From: M55B157 sp965657825
Lineage (GTDB): Bacteria > Actinomycetota > Actinomycetes > S36-B12
Length of the DNA stretch: 64,000 bases
Reading direction: 5' to 3'
Assembly: GCA_965657825.1 (NCBI GenBank)
Contig: CBFHQG010000003.1
Location: forward strand, 1-64,000
Below are positions 1-8,824 of the stretch, in pieces. Both the position numbers and the translations under genes were made by a program. Position 1 is the stretch's first letter. Each line of letters begins with the position of its first letter. A model generated the notes under the pieces. The model was not told the DNA's origin. It worked only from the letters and a program-made list of their open reading frames with translations, and ran no database searches.

Positions 1-43
1 TCGCCGAGTTAGCGACCACAACCGTGACTCAGACGGGTGGGGG

Positions 44-892
44 TTACCGGCGGAGGGCGGCTCGGACGCCGGCGACCAGCCAATCGGCGTGGGCCTTCTG
101 CCCCGCGCGGGTCTGCATGAAGGCCGCCTCGCTGGCATTGCGCATATTGCCCACCTCGACCAGGACGGCCGGCACATCGGAGAAGTTCAACGTCGAGATG
201 TCGTTCCAGACCAGCATCTGCCCGGAGATGTAGGTGGAGGGCGTCGCTCCCGCGGCGGACATCCCCTCGATGACCCGACGGCCGTATCGCTGGGATTTCG
301 TCGCGATGTCGTCGGTCCACCCGGGGAGGTAGGCCGGCACGATGACGAAGAATCCCCGCCCGGCCGCAGGAGCCCCATCGGCGTGGACGCTGAGCAGCAG
401 ATCAGCCCCGACCTTCTCGCCGAACATCCCGCGATCCCACACGCAGGGGCCCCACTTGTCATAGGAGTTGGATGTGCGAGTCATCCGCACCTTCGCCCCC
501 AACCGCTTCAACCGGTTCTTCGTGTAGCGGCTGACCCGCCACACGAAGGTCGCCTCAGGGTACCCGTCGTTGGTCGCGGTCCCAGACGTGTTGCAGCCCT
601 TGGTGATCGTGCCGTTGAAACGTGTCTGGGCCATCTGGCTGCGGAAGGCCGGGTTGGAGTTGCCGAGCTGGTGCCCGGGATCCAAGGCGATGACCACACC
701 CGCGAGCGGCTTGTCCGCCCGGACGTTCCCGCCTAAGGCGCCGGCGGTAGACACCGAGCCCTGCTCGAGGCCCGTCGTGGAGGGCGCTGGATCGGCTCCC
801 GCCACCGGTGCGAGGACGAGTCCGGCAACCAGGGCTGGGGCGAGGAGGAGCACAGACGCGGCCGCGACGCTGCGGTGTCGGGCTGCGCGCAT
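44..892 (-). CDS. Secreted N-acetylmuramoyl-L-alanine amidase (Amidase_3)
   Basis: A zinc amidase that cleaves the bond between N-acetylmuramic acid and L-alanine in peptidoglycan, outside the membrane. The first ~33 residues are a signal peptide (basic start, long Ala/Leu/Val core, AGAD cleavage region). The catalytic domain follows from about residue 63. The zinc ligands are visible: ALDPGH (first His), the Glu in GYPEATF and SVHAD (second His). The Glu in EVGNM near the end is the catalytic base. At 282 residues with no cell-wall-binding repeats it resembles the single-domain mycobacterial Ami1 (Rv3717) type. The ATG at 892 has GGAGG just upstream. It lies downstream of the lysS-argA pair with a 52-base gap. 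The family call is secure; whether it acts in cell separation or peptidoglycan recycling is inference. Confidence 0.93.
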   Translation of the reverse strand: MRAARHRSVAAASVLLLAPALVAGLVLAPVAGADPAPSTTGLEQGSVSTAGALGGNVRADKPLAGVVIALDPGHQLGNSNPAFRSQMAQTRFNGTITKGCNTSGTATNDGYPEATFVWRVSRYTKNRLKRLGAKVRMTRTSNSYDKWGPCVWDRGMFGEKVGADLLLSVHADGAPAAGRGFFVIVPAYLPGWTDDIATKSQRYGRRVIEGMSAAGATPSTYISGQMLVWNDISTLNFSDVPAVLVEVGNMRNASEAAFMQTRAGQKAHADWLVAGVRAALRR

Positions 893-944
893 CGGTCCTC
901 CCTGCGATCGGCGCGGATTCGGCCGGAATCACCCCGCTCCGCCC

Positions 945-1460
945 CTACAGACTAAGCAGCATCCGTCGATTTCCCAAAGTGTTCGGCTTGACCCGCTCCA
1001 GATCGAGGAACTCCGCCACACCCTCGTCGTAGCTTTGCAGCAGCTGCTGGAACACCTCGTGGGTCACCGGGGTGCTGTCGATCTCGACGAATCCGTGTCG
1101 GGTGAAGAAGTCGACCTCGAAGGTCAGGCAGAACACTCGTTTCACACCGAGGGCCCTCGCACGCTCGATCAGTGTGGTGAGCATCGCCGAGCCGACCCCG
1201 TGCCCCTGCAGGTCCGGCAGCACTGCGAGGCTGCGTACCTCGGCGAGGTCCTCCCACATCACGTGCAGTGCACCGCACCCGACGATCCGTCCGTCCTGCT
1301 CGGCGATGACGAATTCCTGCACTGACTCGAAGAGCGTCACCTGGGCCTTGGCGAGCAAACGGCCGTCGTCGGTGTAACTGCGGATCAGTTCGCGGATCGC
1401 CACGACATCTGTCGTTCGTGCAGGGCGCACCACGACCGCATGATCGTTCATCGCGCTCAC
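945..1460 (-). CDS. argA: Amino-acid N-acetyltransferase, short ArgA/GNAT type
   Basis: Predicted to acetylate the alpha-amino group of L-glutamate with acetyl-CoA, the first step of arginine synthesis. At 171 residues it is a single GNAT domain, as in the mycobacterial Rv2747 type, and lacks the kinase-like domain of E. coli ArgA. The acetyl-CoA loop is seen as RSLAVLPDLQGHGVGSAML, with FFTRHGF further on. The GTG start at 1460 overlaps the lysS stop as GTGA, which supports translational coupling; an in-frame ATG at 1451 is the alternative. The substrate is inferred from similarity to the Rv2747 family, since the wider GNAT family acts on many amines. Confidence 0.82.
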   Translation of the reverse strand: MSAMNDHAVVVRPARTTDVVAIRELIRSYTDDGRLLAKAQVTLFESVQEFVIAEQDGRIVGCGALHVMWEDLAEVRSLAVLPDLQGHGVGSAMLTTLIERARALGVKRVFCLTFEVDFFTRHGFVEIDSTPVTHEVFQQLLQSYDEGVAEFLDLERVKPNTLGNRRMLLSL

Positions 1461-2968
1461 TGTGCCACCGGCTTCACCAGCGGGAACAGCACGGTTTCGC
1501 GGATGCCCAAGCCGGTCAGGGACATCAGGAGTCGGTCGATACCGAGGCCGACACCACCGGTTGGTGGCATGCCGGTCTCCAGCGCCCGCAGGAAGTCCTC
1601 GTCGATCGGCATCGCCTCGACATCACCGCGGGCCGCCAGCCTGGCCTGCTCGGTCAGTCGCTCGCGCTGAACGAGCGGGTCGACCAATTCGGAGTATCCG
1701 GTCGCCTGCTCGTATCCGTTGACATACAGGTCCCATTTCTCCACGACTCCCTCCCGCTCGCGGTGAGCCCGCACCAGAGGCGAGGTGTCGACAGGGTAGT
1801 CGAACACGAAGGTCGGGCCCGTGAAGGTCGAGATGACGTGGTGCTCGAAGAGTTCCTCGACGTACTTACCGGCGACCCACGTCGGGGCAGGTTCGATTCC
1901 TGCTGCGGCGCTGAGACTTCGCAGCTCCTCGATGGGTGTCTGCGGGGTTATCGAACGCCCGACGGCCTCAGACAGCGCCGTGTACAGGTCGATCTCCGAC
2001 CACTCCCCGGACAGGTCCTGGCGTGAGCCGTCGGCATGCGTGACGACCATGTCGGGGCTGATCTGGGCAGCCGCCTCCTGGATGAGTTCGCGCGTGGTCC
2101 GCGCCATGTCGCGGTAGTCGGCATACGCGCAGTAGAACTCCAGCATCGCGAACTCCGGTGAGTGCGAGGAGTCAGCACCTTCATTTCGGAAGTTGCGATT
2201 GATCTCGAAGACCCGTTCGAGTCCGCCGACCACCGCGCGCTTGAGGAACAGCTCCGGCGCGATCCGCAGGAACAGGTCGATGTCGAAGGCGTGGGAGTGC
2301 GTGATGAACGGCCGCGCCGTCGCACCACCGTGCAGCGTCTGCAGCATCGGCGTCTCGATCTCCAGATAGCCGCGGCTGCTCAGGCTCTCGCGCAGGCTCG
2401 CCACCGTCTGCACGCGCAGGCGTGCCATCTCACGAGCCTCAGGCCGCACGATGAGGTCCACGTAGCGCTGGCGAACCCGAGCCTCCTCACTCATCGGCTT
2501 ATGCGCCACGGGCAGGGGTCGCAGGGATTTCGCGGCCATCCGCCACTCATCTGCCATGACCGACAGTTCACCTCGCTTGGAGGTGATGACCTCCCCCCGC
2601 ACGAAGACGTGGTCTCCCAGATCGACCAGGGCCTTCCAGTCAGCGAGCGCATCCTCGCCTACGGAGGCAAGCGACAGCATGGCCTGGAGTTCGGTGCCGT
2701 CGCCGGCTCGCAAGGTCGCGAAGCACAGCTTGCCGGTGTTGCGGATGAAGATGACCCGACCGGTGACACCAACGACGTCCCCGGTGGTGGTGTCGACGGG
2801 AAGGTCGGGATGGCGGGCTCGCACGGCGGCGAGGGTGTCGGTGACCGGCAGGCTCACCGGATAGGGGTCGTGACCCATCGCCGCGAGCCGGTCGCGCTTC
2901 TCGCGACGGATCCGCATCTGCTCGGGGAGGTCATCCTCGGCATCGGGTGCGGGCGATTGATCAGTCAC
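1457..2968 (-). CDS. lysS: Lysyl-tRNA synthetase, class II
   Basis: Charges tRNA-Lys with lysine in the cytoplasm. At 503 residues it has the usual length. An N-terminal OB-fold anticodon-binding domain (around residues 65-165, with VTGRVIFIRNTGKLCFATLR) precedes the class II core. Motif 2 is seen as FRNEGADSSHSPEF and motif 3 as GGVGLGIDRLLM. The GTG start at 2968 overlaps the end of the upstream alpha/beta hydrolase by 8 bases, and the stop overlaps the argA start, so the three genes appear to be co-transcribed. Nothing unusual was seen. Confidence 0.97.
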   Translation of the reverse strand: MTDQSPAPDAEDDLPEQMRIRREKRDRLAAMGHDPYPVSLPVTDTLAAVRARHPDLPVDTTTGDVVGVTGRVIFIRNTGKLCFATLRAGDGTELQAMLSLASVGEDALADWKALVDLGDHVFVRGEVITSKRGELSVMADEWRMAAKSLRPLPVAHKPMSEEARVRQRYVDLIVRPEAREMARLRVQTVASLRESLSSRGYLEIETPMLQTLHGGATARPFITHSHAFDIDLFLRIAPELFLKRAVVGGLERVFEINRNFRNEGADSSHSPEFAMLEFYCAYADYRDMARTTRELIQEAAAQISPDMVVTHADGSRQDLSGEWSEIDLYTALSEAVGRSITPQTPIEELRSLSAAAGIEPAPTWVAGKYVEELFEHHVISTFTGPTFVFDYPVDTSPLVRAHREREGVVEKWDLYVNGYEQATGYSELVDPLVQRERLTEQARLAARGDVEAMPIDEDFLRALETGMPPTGGVGLGIDRLLMSLTGLGIRETVLFPLVKPVAQ

Positions 2969-3707
2969 GGTCGGTAAGCGTATCGGCCCCCGATCGCTCA
3001 GCGAGGTCCCGCAGCACCGCCGCGGTCCCTTCCGGGTCAGTGAGCATGAGGTCGTGGCCGGTGGCGATCCTGCGATGGGCCCATCCTGTGGAGTCAGCCC
3101 GATGAATGCTGTGGGCGAGGGAGGCCAGTGGCGGATCGGTGTGCTCGAGGTACACCCGCGGCAACGCGGCGAGTGGTTGCGGATCGAAGGTCACCCGATC
3201 GGTTGCACAGCGCAGCGGGAAGTCAGTCAGTCTCGTGCCGATGAACTCCCGCAAGCTTGGATCGGTGACGGCCCACTGGTCGAGGAATGCCGGCGAAGTG
3301 GGGATGCGCCATCCGTCACCGGCTTCGGCGAGTTCGAGATACCGGGCAGCCATGGCGGCAGGTTCGACATCGAGGAGGCATTCCCCGGGCTCGATTAGGA
3401 ACGCCCCGGCTGCAACAACGGTGCGCAGTCGACCGGTGAGACGCTGGGCCACGGGACCGGCGAGCACCCCCGCATAGGAATGCAGAACCAGAACGACGTC
3501 GGTCAATCCATGTGATTCGACGACGCTGACCACATCGTCGACATGCGTGGAGACTCCGACCTCGGGGGTGAGCAGATCGGCTCGGTCGCCCTGTCCGGTC
3601 AGCGTGGGTGCGTAGGTGCGATGTCCTGCCTCGCGCAGAAGTGGTTCGACATCCCGCCAGCACCAGCCACCATGCATGGCTCCATGGATCAGTACGAACG
3701 TGGCCAC
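2961..3707 (-). CDS. Alpha/beta hydrolase (esterase-like)
   Basis: A 248-residue cytoplasmic alpha/beta-hydrolase of the small plant-esterase-like group (the fold of hydroxynitrile lyase and salicylate-binding protein 2). The oxyanion-hole motif HGAMHGGWCW is at residues 8-17. The nucleophile elbow reads HSYAG, a variant of GxSxG in which His replaces the first Gly. The catalytic His is in TGHDLML near residue 217. The substrate cannot be predicted. It sits between coaX (23 bases upstream) and lysS (8-base overlap), which suggests co-transcription but not a shared pathway. The start is GTG. Confidence 0.8.
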   Translation of the reverse strand: MATFVLIHGAMHGGWCWRDVEPLLREAGHRTYAPTLTGQGDRADLLTPEVGVSTHVDDVVSVVESHGLTDVVLVLHSYAGVLAGPVAQRLTGRLRTVVAAGAFLIEPGECLLDVEPAAMAARYLELAEAGDGWRIPTSPAFLDQWAVTDPSLREFIGTRLTDFPLRCATDRVTFDPQPLAALPRVYLEHTDPPLASLAHSIHRADSTGWAHRRIATGHDLMLTDPEGTAAVLRDLAERSGADTLTDRD

Positions 3708-3730
3708 CGTCGAGTTCCGTTTCGCGCCAT

Positions 3731-4492
3731 TCAGGAGTTCTTAGCGAACACCAGGCTCAAGCCGCACAGGGTGAGGTCAGGATCGTGGTGGGTGATCGTC
3801 TCGGATTCCGCGATCACCACCGGTGCGAGTCCACCGGTGGCGACGACAGCGGTGACCTCCCCGAGTTCGGCGGTGATCTTGCGCACGAGCCCATCGACCT
3901 GGCCGGCGAACCCGTACACCGCACCGGCCTGCAGCGCCTCGACGGTGTTCTTGCCGATCACCGAACGGGGCCGGACGAGTTCGACCTTGCGAAGCTGTGC
4001 GGCCCGGGTCGCGAGCGCCTCGATGGAGATCTCGATACCGGGTGCTAGCGCACCACCGAGGAACTCCCCCTTCGCGCTCACCACATCGAGATTCGTCGAG
4101 GTGCCGAAATCGACCACGATGCACGGACCGCCGTATCGGTGGTGGGCGGCGATCGTATTGACGATGCGGTCGGCTCCTACCTCCTTGGGATTGTCGGTCA
4201 GCACCGGAACCCCGGTCTTGGTACCCGGCTCGACGATGACCGTCGGTGTATCGGAGTAGTAGGTGTCCAGCATGGTGCGCATCTCATGGAGCACCGCGGG
4301 CACCGTCGAACACAGGGCGATGCCGGTGACCGCTGGTGAATCGGCGAGGAGACCGCGCAGCGTCAGTGCCATCTCATCCGCGGTCGCGCGGGTGTCGGTC
4401 TTGATCCGCCACGAGTGGGTGAGTTCGTCATCGGAGTTGTACAGGCCGAGAACCGTGTTGGTGTTGCCGACATCGATGGCGAGCAGGCTCAT
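3731..4492 (-). CDS. coaX: Type III pantothenate kinase
   Basis: Phosphorylates pantothenate, the first committed step of coenzyme A synthesis. At 253 residues it has the normal length. The ASKHA-fold phosphate-binding loop is at the very start as AIDVGNTNTVLGLY, and the second nucleotide motif is IVVDFGTSTNLD. Its ATG overlaps the stop of the NadB-NadC frame as ATGA. The run panG-like, panC, nadBC, coaX groups pantothenate/CoA with NAD synthesis, a common actinobacterial arrangement. No panD is present in this run. Confidence 0.96.
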   Translation of the reverse strand: MSLLAIDVGNTNTVLGLYNSDDELTHSWRIKTDTRATADEMALTLRGLLADSPAVTGIALCSTVPAVLHEMRTMLDTYYSDTPTVIVEPGTKTGVPVLTDNPKEVGADRIVNTIAAHHRYGGPCIVVDFGTSTNLDVVSAKGEFLGGALAPGIEISIEALATRAAQLRKVELVRPRSVIGKNTVEALQAGAVYGFAGQVDGLVRKITAELGEVTAVVATGGLAPVVIAESETITHHDPDLTLCGLSLVFAKNS

Positions 4493-7014
4493 GGCAGTTC
4501 CTCCAGATCAGCACCGATATCGAGCACGGGCGCCGAATGAGTCAGGGCACCCACGGCAAGGTAGTCCACCCCGGTCTCCGCGACCACGGCGGCTGACTCC
4601 AGCGTCAAACCCCCGGAGGCCTCCAATCGTGCTCGCCCCGCGGTGATCGTGACTGCTTCACGCATCTGCTCGGGGGTGAAGTTGTCCAACAGCACGAGAT
4701 CGGCACCGGCGTCGAGCACCTCGGCGAGTTGATCGAGGGAGTCGACCTCGACCTCGATATCGATGCCGGGGAAGGCTTCGCGCACCGCGGCGAAGGCAGG
4801 CGCCACCCCACCGGCTGCGACGACGTGGTTGTCCTTCACCAAGGCGGCATCCGACAGGGACATGCGATGGTTCATCCCGCCACCGCAGCGCACCGCGTAC
4901 TTCTCCAGTGCTCGCAGGCCGGGGGTGGTCTTGCGGGTGTCGCGGATTCGCGCTGATGTGCCGTCTACGGCCACCACCCATCGATGGGTCAGGGTGGCGA
5001 TGCCCGATAGATGGCAGAGCAGGTTCAGCGCGGTGCGTTCGGCCAGCAGCAGATCGCGTGTGGGGCCGGTGATCTGGAGCAGTGCGTCACCCGGCATCAC
5101 CACATCCCCGTCGTTCATGGCCAGGTCGATCTCGACGCGGCCCTTTGCTGCTTCGGCGAACACCAGACCGGCCACCGGGATGCCCGCGGCAACTCCGCCG
5201 GCCCGGGCCACGAGGTGCATTCGGGAGCGCTGTCTGCGCGGCACGGTGGCCTCGCTGGTCACGTCGACACCACCGGCCAGATCCTCGGCGAGGGCATCGC
5301 GCACGAGTTCGCGCACCGCATCGGGATCGACTCCCGCCTCGCGCAGCAGGCCCTCGATTCGTGCCTGGTCGGCGCCCTGGCGCTCCGGCTCCATGGCGGT
5401 CACCGTCTCACGCCGTGTGCTCACCTGTCCGTGAGGGGTGACTCGACTCACCAGGCGCATCCGCCACCTGATGTCATCCCGCTCGGGGAAGTCCTCGCGC
5501 CAGTGCGAGCCCCGGGTTTCCTGCCGCGCGTGGGCATGGGCCACGAGCAGTCGTGCGACCTCGACGAGATTGGTGGTCTCCCAGTCCTCCGTACAGGGTC
5601 GACCGCCATCTGCACGCGCGATCGCCGAGAGGCTCTCGGAGGCGCGAGTGAGGGACTCTGCGTTACGCAGGACACCAGCGTCGACACTCATCACCTGCTG
5701 TACCTCGTGGCGGCGCGAATGCGGCACGAGGGAGACGACCTGCGTATCGGGCACGACGGGTCGAGCTTCGCGACGCTCGGCGGCCAGTACGGCACCGATG
5801 CGGGTGGCGAACACCAGGCCCTCGAGAAGGGAGTTGGAGGCCAGCCGGTTCGCACCGTGCACACCGGTGCACGCGACCTCGCCGCAGGCGTAGAGGCCGG
5901 GGATACCGGTCCGGCCCTCGCGATCGGTGCGCACCCCCCCGGACACATAGTGCGAGGCTGGGGAGACCGGGATCATCTCGGTCACCGGGTCGACATCGTG
6001 CTCGAGGCAGGAGGCGTAGATTGTCGGGAATCGCTCACGCCACTTGCGCTCACCGAAGGAGCGAGCATCCAGCCAGACATGCGGTTGGCCTGTCGCGAGC
6101 ATCCGGCGCATGATCGCGCGCGACACGACATCGCGTGGAGCCAGATCGGCGAGCGGGTGCTCACCGATCATGAAGTGTCCACCTTCGGCATCGCGCAGGA
6201 TCGCCCCCTCGCCGCGCACAGCCTCACTGATCAACGGCTGCTGGCCCAGCGCCGTCGGGCCCAGCCACAGCACCGTGGGATGGAACTGCACGAACTCCAC
6301 ATCGGCGATCTCCGCCCCCGCTCGGATCGCCATCGCCAGACCATCACCCGTCGCTACCGATGGATTCGTGGTCTGCGAGTACACCTGCCCGAAGCCACCG
6401 GTCGCCAGCACGATCATCGGTGCGAGTGCCGCTCCGACCCCATCTCGCTGGCCCTGGCCCATGACATGCAAGGTGACGCCCTGCACTCCACCATCGGAAT
6501 CCCGCAGCAGATCCAACGCGAGAGCGCCCTCGATCAACTCGATGCCCGGATCAGCGAGGATGGCCGCGACCAGCGCACGACTGATCTCCGCACCCGTCGC
6601 GTCTCCGCCAGCATGGGTGATGCGATCCCGCAAATGGCCACCCTCGCGGGTCAGCTTCAATTCCCCCGCATCATCGACGTCGAAGTGCGCGCCGAGGTCG
6701 ATCAGGTGTCGGACAGCCGCTGGTCCCTCCGTGACAAGCGCCCGCACCGCGTCCACATCGCACAGGCCTGCACCGGCGACGAGGGTGTCGTGCAGATGCT
6801 CCTCCGGGGTGTCATCGTCGGCGAGTGCTGCAGCGATACCACCCTGCGCCCATCGCGTCGATCCTTCATCGACCCGGCCTTTCGTCACGATGAGCACGCG
6901 CAGCCCCGCACGCCTCGCGTCGAGGGCCGCTGTCAGCCCGGCTATCCCCGAGCCGATCACGATGACGTCCGCACTGACCTCCCAGGTGGGGTCAGCGGCC
7001 TGGAGCCTGCTCAC
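4489..7014 (-). CDS. nadB-nadC: Fused L-aspartate oxidase / nicotinate-nucleotide pyrophosphorylase (NadB-NadC)
   Basis: One uninterrupted frame of 841 residues carries two complete de novo NAD enzymes. Residues 1-540 are NadB, which oxidises L-aspartate to iminoaspartate: FAD motif IGSGIAGLTAALDARRAG, then RWAQGGIAAAL and ANRLASNSLLEGL. Residues 541-841 are NadC, which makes nicotinate mononucleotide from quinolinate and PRPP: DTRKTTPGLRALEKYAVRCG, GGGMNHRMSL and LVKDNHV. No stop codon lies between them. The NadB tail ends in VTPHGQVSTRRETVTA and runs directly into MEPERQGADQ. The GTG start at 7014 overlaps the panC stop as GTGA. An internal ATG at 5394, or GTG just before it, could also give free NadC. 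In Mycobacterium tuberculosis these are two genes (Rv1595, Rv1596). A sequencing error at the junction cannot be excluded. No nadA lies in the window. Confidence 0.9.
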   Translation of the reverse strand: MSRLQAADPTWEVSADVIVIGSGIAGLTAALDARRAGLRVLIVTKGRVDEGSTRWAQGGIAAALADDDTPEEHLHDTLVAGAGLCDVDAVRALVTEGPAAVRHLIDLGAHFDVDDAGELKLTREGGHLRDRITHAGGDATGAEISRALVAAILADPGIELIEGALALDLLRDSDGGVQGVTLHVMGQGQRDGVGAALAPMIVLATGGFGQVYSQTTNPSVATGDGLAMAIRAGAEIADVEFVQFHPTVLWLGPTALGQQPLISEAVRGEGAILRDAEGGHFMIGEHPLADLAPRDVVSRAIMRRMLATGQPHVWLDARSFGERKWRERFPTIYASCLEHDVDPVTEMIPVSPASHYVSGGVRTDREGRTGIPGLYACGEVACTGVHGANRLASNSLLEGLVFATRIGAVLAAERREARPVVPDTQVVSLVPHSRRHEVQQVMSVDAGVLRNAESLTRASESLSAIARADGGRPCTEDWETTNLVEVARLLVAHAHARQETRGSHWREDFPERDDIRWRMRLVSRVTPHGQVSTRRETVTAMEPERQGADQARIEGLLREAGVDPDAVRELVRDALAEDLAGGVDVTSEATVPRRQRSRMHLVARAGGVAAGIPVAGLVFAEAAKGRVEIDLAMNDGDVVMPGDALLQITGPTRDLLLAERTALNLLCHLSGIATLTHRWVVAVDGTSARIRDTRKTTPGLRALEKYAVRCGGGMNHRMSLSDAALVKDNHVVAAGGVAPAFAAVREAFPGIDIEVEVDSLDQLAEVLDAGADLVLLDNFTPEQMREAVTITAGRARLEASGGLTLESAAVVAETGVDYLAVGALTHSAPVLDIGADLEELP

Positions 7015-7856
7015 GACGGACCCGCCAACTCGAGGGCGATGTTGTCGATCAACCGAGTCCCGGCGATCGGCACGGCCAGGAGCAGTCGCGCCGCACCTGT
7101 TTCGGGCGCGGGACCGAGATCGGGATCGGTGACGACGACATAGTCGGGGACTAGTCCGGCGGCGGTGAGCACATCGCGGGTCGCTCGCTCGACGGCACCG
7201 GCTCCCTCCCCCGCCGACGCGACACCGGCGTGCAGCGCCTCGGGAATCCGGGCCGCCGAGGCTCGCGAGTCGGCATCGAGGTACCGGTTGCGGCTGCTCA
7301 TCGCCAGCCCATCGGGCTCGCGCACGGTCTGGACCCCCTCGATGACAACCGGCCAATCCAGTGCCCGCACCATCGCCTGGATCAAGACCAGCTGCTGGTA
7401 GTCCTTCTCTCCGAATAGTGCGAAATCCGGGGCGGTGACGTGCAGCAACTTGGCGACGACGGTGAGCATGCCGGCGAAGTGTCCGGGGCGCACAGCGCCC
7501 TCGAGAATGTCTCCGATCGGCCCGGGTTGAATCGAGATGCCCGATGCAGCTGGATTGTCGGGGTAGACCTCGTCGACACTCGGGGCGTATACGACATCGA
7601 CTCCCCGGGCTCGACAGATTGCGATGTCATGGTCGAGGTCGCGGGGGTAACGCTGGAAGTCCTCCCCGGCACCGAACTGCCGCGGGTTGACGAAATCAGT
7701 GACGATCACGCGCCCGTCAGCCCCAACACGTCGACGAGCCACATCCATCAGGTGTGCGTGCCCCTCATGCAGCGCACCCATCGTCATGACCACTGCCGTG
7801 GGGGATGGCATATCGAGGGCGGAGAGTTCCGCGCGGGTGGTGACGACGTGGGTCAC
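7011..7856 (-). CDS. panC: Pantothenate synthetase
   Basis: Joins pantoate and beta-alanine with ATP to form pantothenate in the cytoplasm. Its 281 residues match the family length. The nucleotidyl-transferase HIGH-type motif is TMGALHEGH (residues 25-33). FVNPRQF follows, then LFGEKDYQQL and SSRNRYL, the KMSKS-equivalent region. The GTG start at 7856 overlaps the stop of the DUF2520 reductase as GTGA and its own stop overlaps nadB, so it is translationally coupled on both sides. Beta-alanine must come from outside this run, as no panD is seen. Confidence 0.96.
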   Translation of the reverse strand: MTHVVTTRAELSALDMPSPTAVVMTMGALHEGHAHLMDVARRRVGADGRVIVTDFVNPRQFGAGEDFQRYPRDLDHDIAICRARGVDVVYAPSVDEVYPDNPAASGISIQPGPIGDILEGAVRPGHFAGMLTVVAKLLHVTAPDFALFGEKDYQQLVLIQAMVRALDWPVVIEGVQTVREPDGLAMSSRNRYLDADSRASAARIPEALHAGVASAGEGAGAVERATRDVLTAAGLVPDYVVVTDPDLGPAPETGAARLLLAVPIAGTRLIDNIALELAGPS

Positions 7857-8764
7857 GGCAGTGCCTCCCCGTCACCGGCGGCGCTGACTCCTGCTGAATC
7901 GAGGACTGCGAGGAGGCGCTCGAGCTGATCGGAGTCCACGGTGCCTGCTTCGTGCGCGCGGTGCGCGGTACTGCGGGCCAGCGCCCGATAGGTCGCGGCG
8001 ATCGCAGGAGCGACCTCACCGAGATCATCGAGGTGCTCGGCGAGCGTGCCGGCGTCTCCTCGCGCGATCGGACCGGTGAGTGCAGCATCACCTTCACGCA
8101 GGGCGTTGTCCAACGCCGCCCGGAGGAGCGGGGCGACGAGACGCTGAGGCTCGTTCACCCCGGCCAAGCCCAGCAGTTCGCGCGTTTGCGCGACGAGGGT
8201 GACCAGATGATTCGCCCCGTGCGCTAGGGCTGCGTGGTAGATCAGTCGCGATTCCTCTGTCACCACGATGGGCTCGCCACCCATCTCGATGACCAGTGCC
8301 TCGGCGACCGGCAACGCCTGCGCCGGTGCGGTCACCGCAAAGGGGCAGTCCTCCAGCCGGCTGAGATCCAAACTCGTCCCGGTGAACGTCATCGCCGGGT
8401 GCAGAGCGAGCGGAATCGCTCCTGCCTGGGTCGCGGTTTGCAGCACACCGATGCCGTATCGACCCGCAGTGTGGGCGACGTACTGCCCCGCGTGAAACGC
8501 CCCGGAGACCTGTTCGACGACCTCGGCCAGTGCGTCATCGCTGACGGTGATCAGGAGCAGGTCGCAGTCGGCTGCGATGTCGTCGCGTGAGCGGATCGGA
8601 ACACCGGGAAGGAGCGCCTCGGCCCGCACCCGCGACAGATCCGTCCGCGCACTGACCCCGATGATGTGGTGGCCGACACGACGCAGCGCCGCACCGAGCA
8701 CGGCACCCACCCGGCCGGATCCGATGACACCCACCCGCAGGCGCGGCGGCACAGCGGTCACCAT
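7853..8764 (-). CDS. Rossmann/DUF2520 oxidoreductase, probable PanG-type ketopantoate reductase
   Basis: A 303-residue protein with an N-terminal NAD(P)-binding Rossmann fold (GVIGSGRVGAVLG at residues 12-24) and a C-terminal DUF2520 helical domain that includes LHPAMTF. This is the COG5495 architecture. A COG5495 protein from Francisella (PanG) has been described as a ketopantoate reductase, to my knowledge. Direct coupling to panC through a GTGA overlap supports a role in pantoate supply. This is inference from context; many actinobacterial members remain annotated only as DUF2520. The ATG start is at 8764, 60 bases from the methyltransferase gene upstream. Confidence 0.78.
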   Translation of the reverse strand: MVTAVPPRLRVGVIGSGRVGAVLGAALRRVGHHIIGVSARTDLSRVRAEALLPGVPIRSRDDIAADCDLLLITVSDDALAEVVEQVSGAFHAGQYVAHTAGRYGIGVLQTATQAGAIPLALHPAMTFTGTSLDLSRLEDCPFAVTAPAQALPVAEALVIEMGGEPIVVTEESRLIYHAALAHGANHLVTLVAQTRELLGLAGVNEPQRLVAPLLRAALDNALREGDAALTGPIARGDAGTLAEHLDDLGEVAPAIAATYRALARSTAHRAHEAGTVDSDQLERLLAVLDSAGVSAAGDGEALP

Positions 8765-8824
8765 TCGCCCAAGGGTAGACGTCCGGCTCGAACTCGCTGA
8801 GTTCAGGCGCTCACTCCACGCGGA

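Noticed and set aside
5011..7143. A 710-codon open frame on the plus strand opposite nadB-nadC
   Set aside because: Composition is Arg/His-rich with no recognisable motif, and the opposite strand carries full family motifs. It is a G/C-bias shadow of the real gene.
7015..7356. Possible 114-residue N-terminal extension of the NadB-NadC frame
   Set aside because: It lies inside panC in another frame, is extremely Arg-rich, and the GTG at 7014 gives a normal NadB start coupled to the panC stop.
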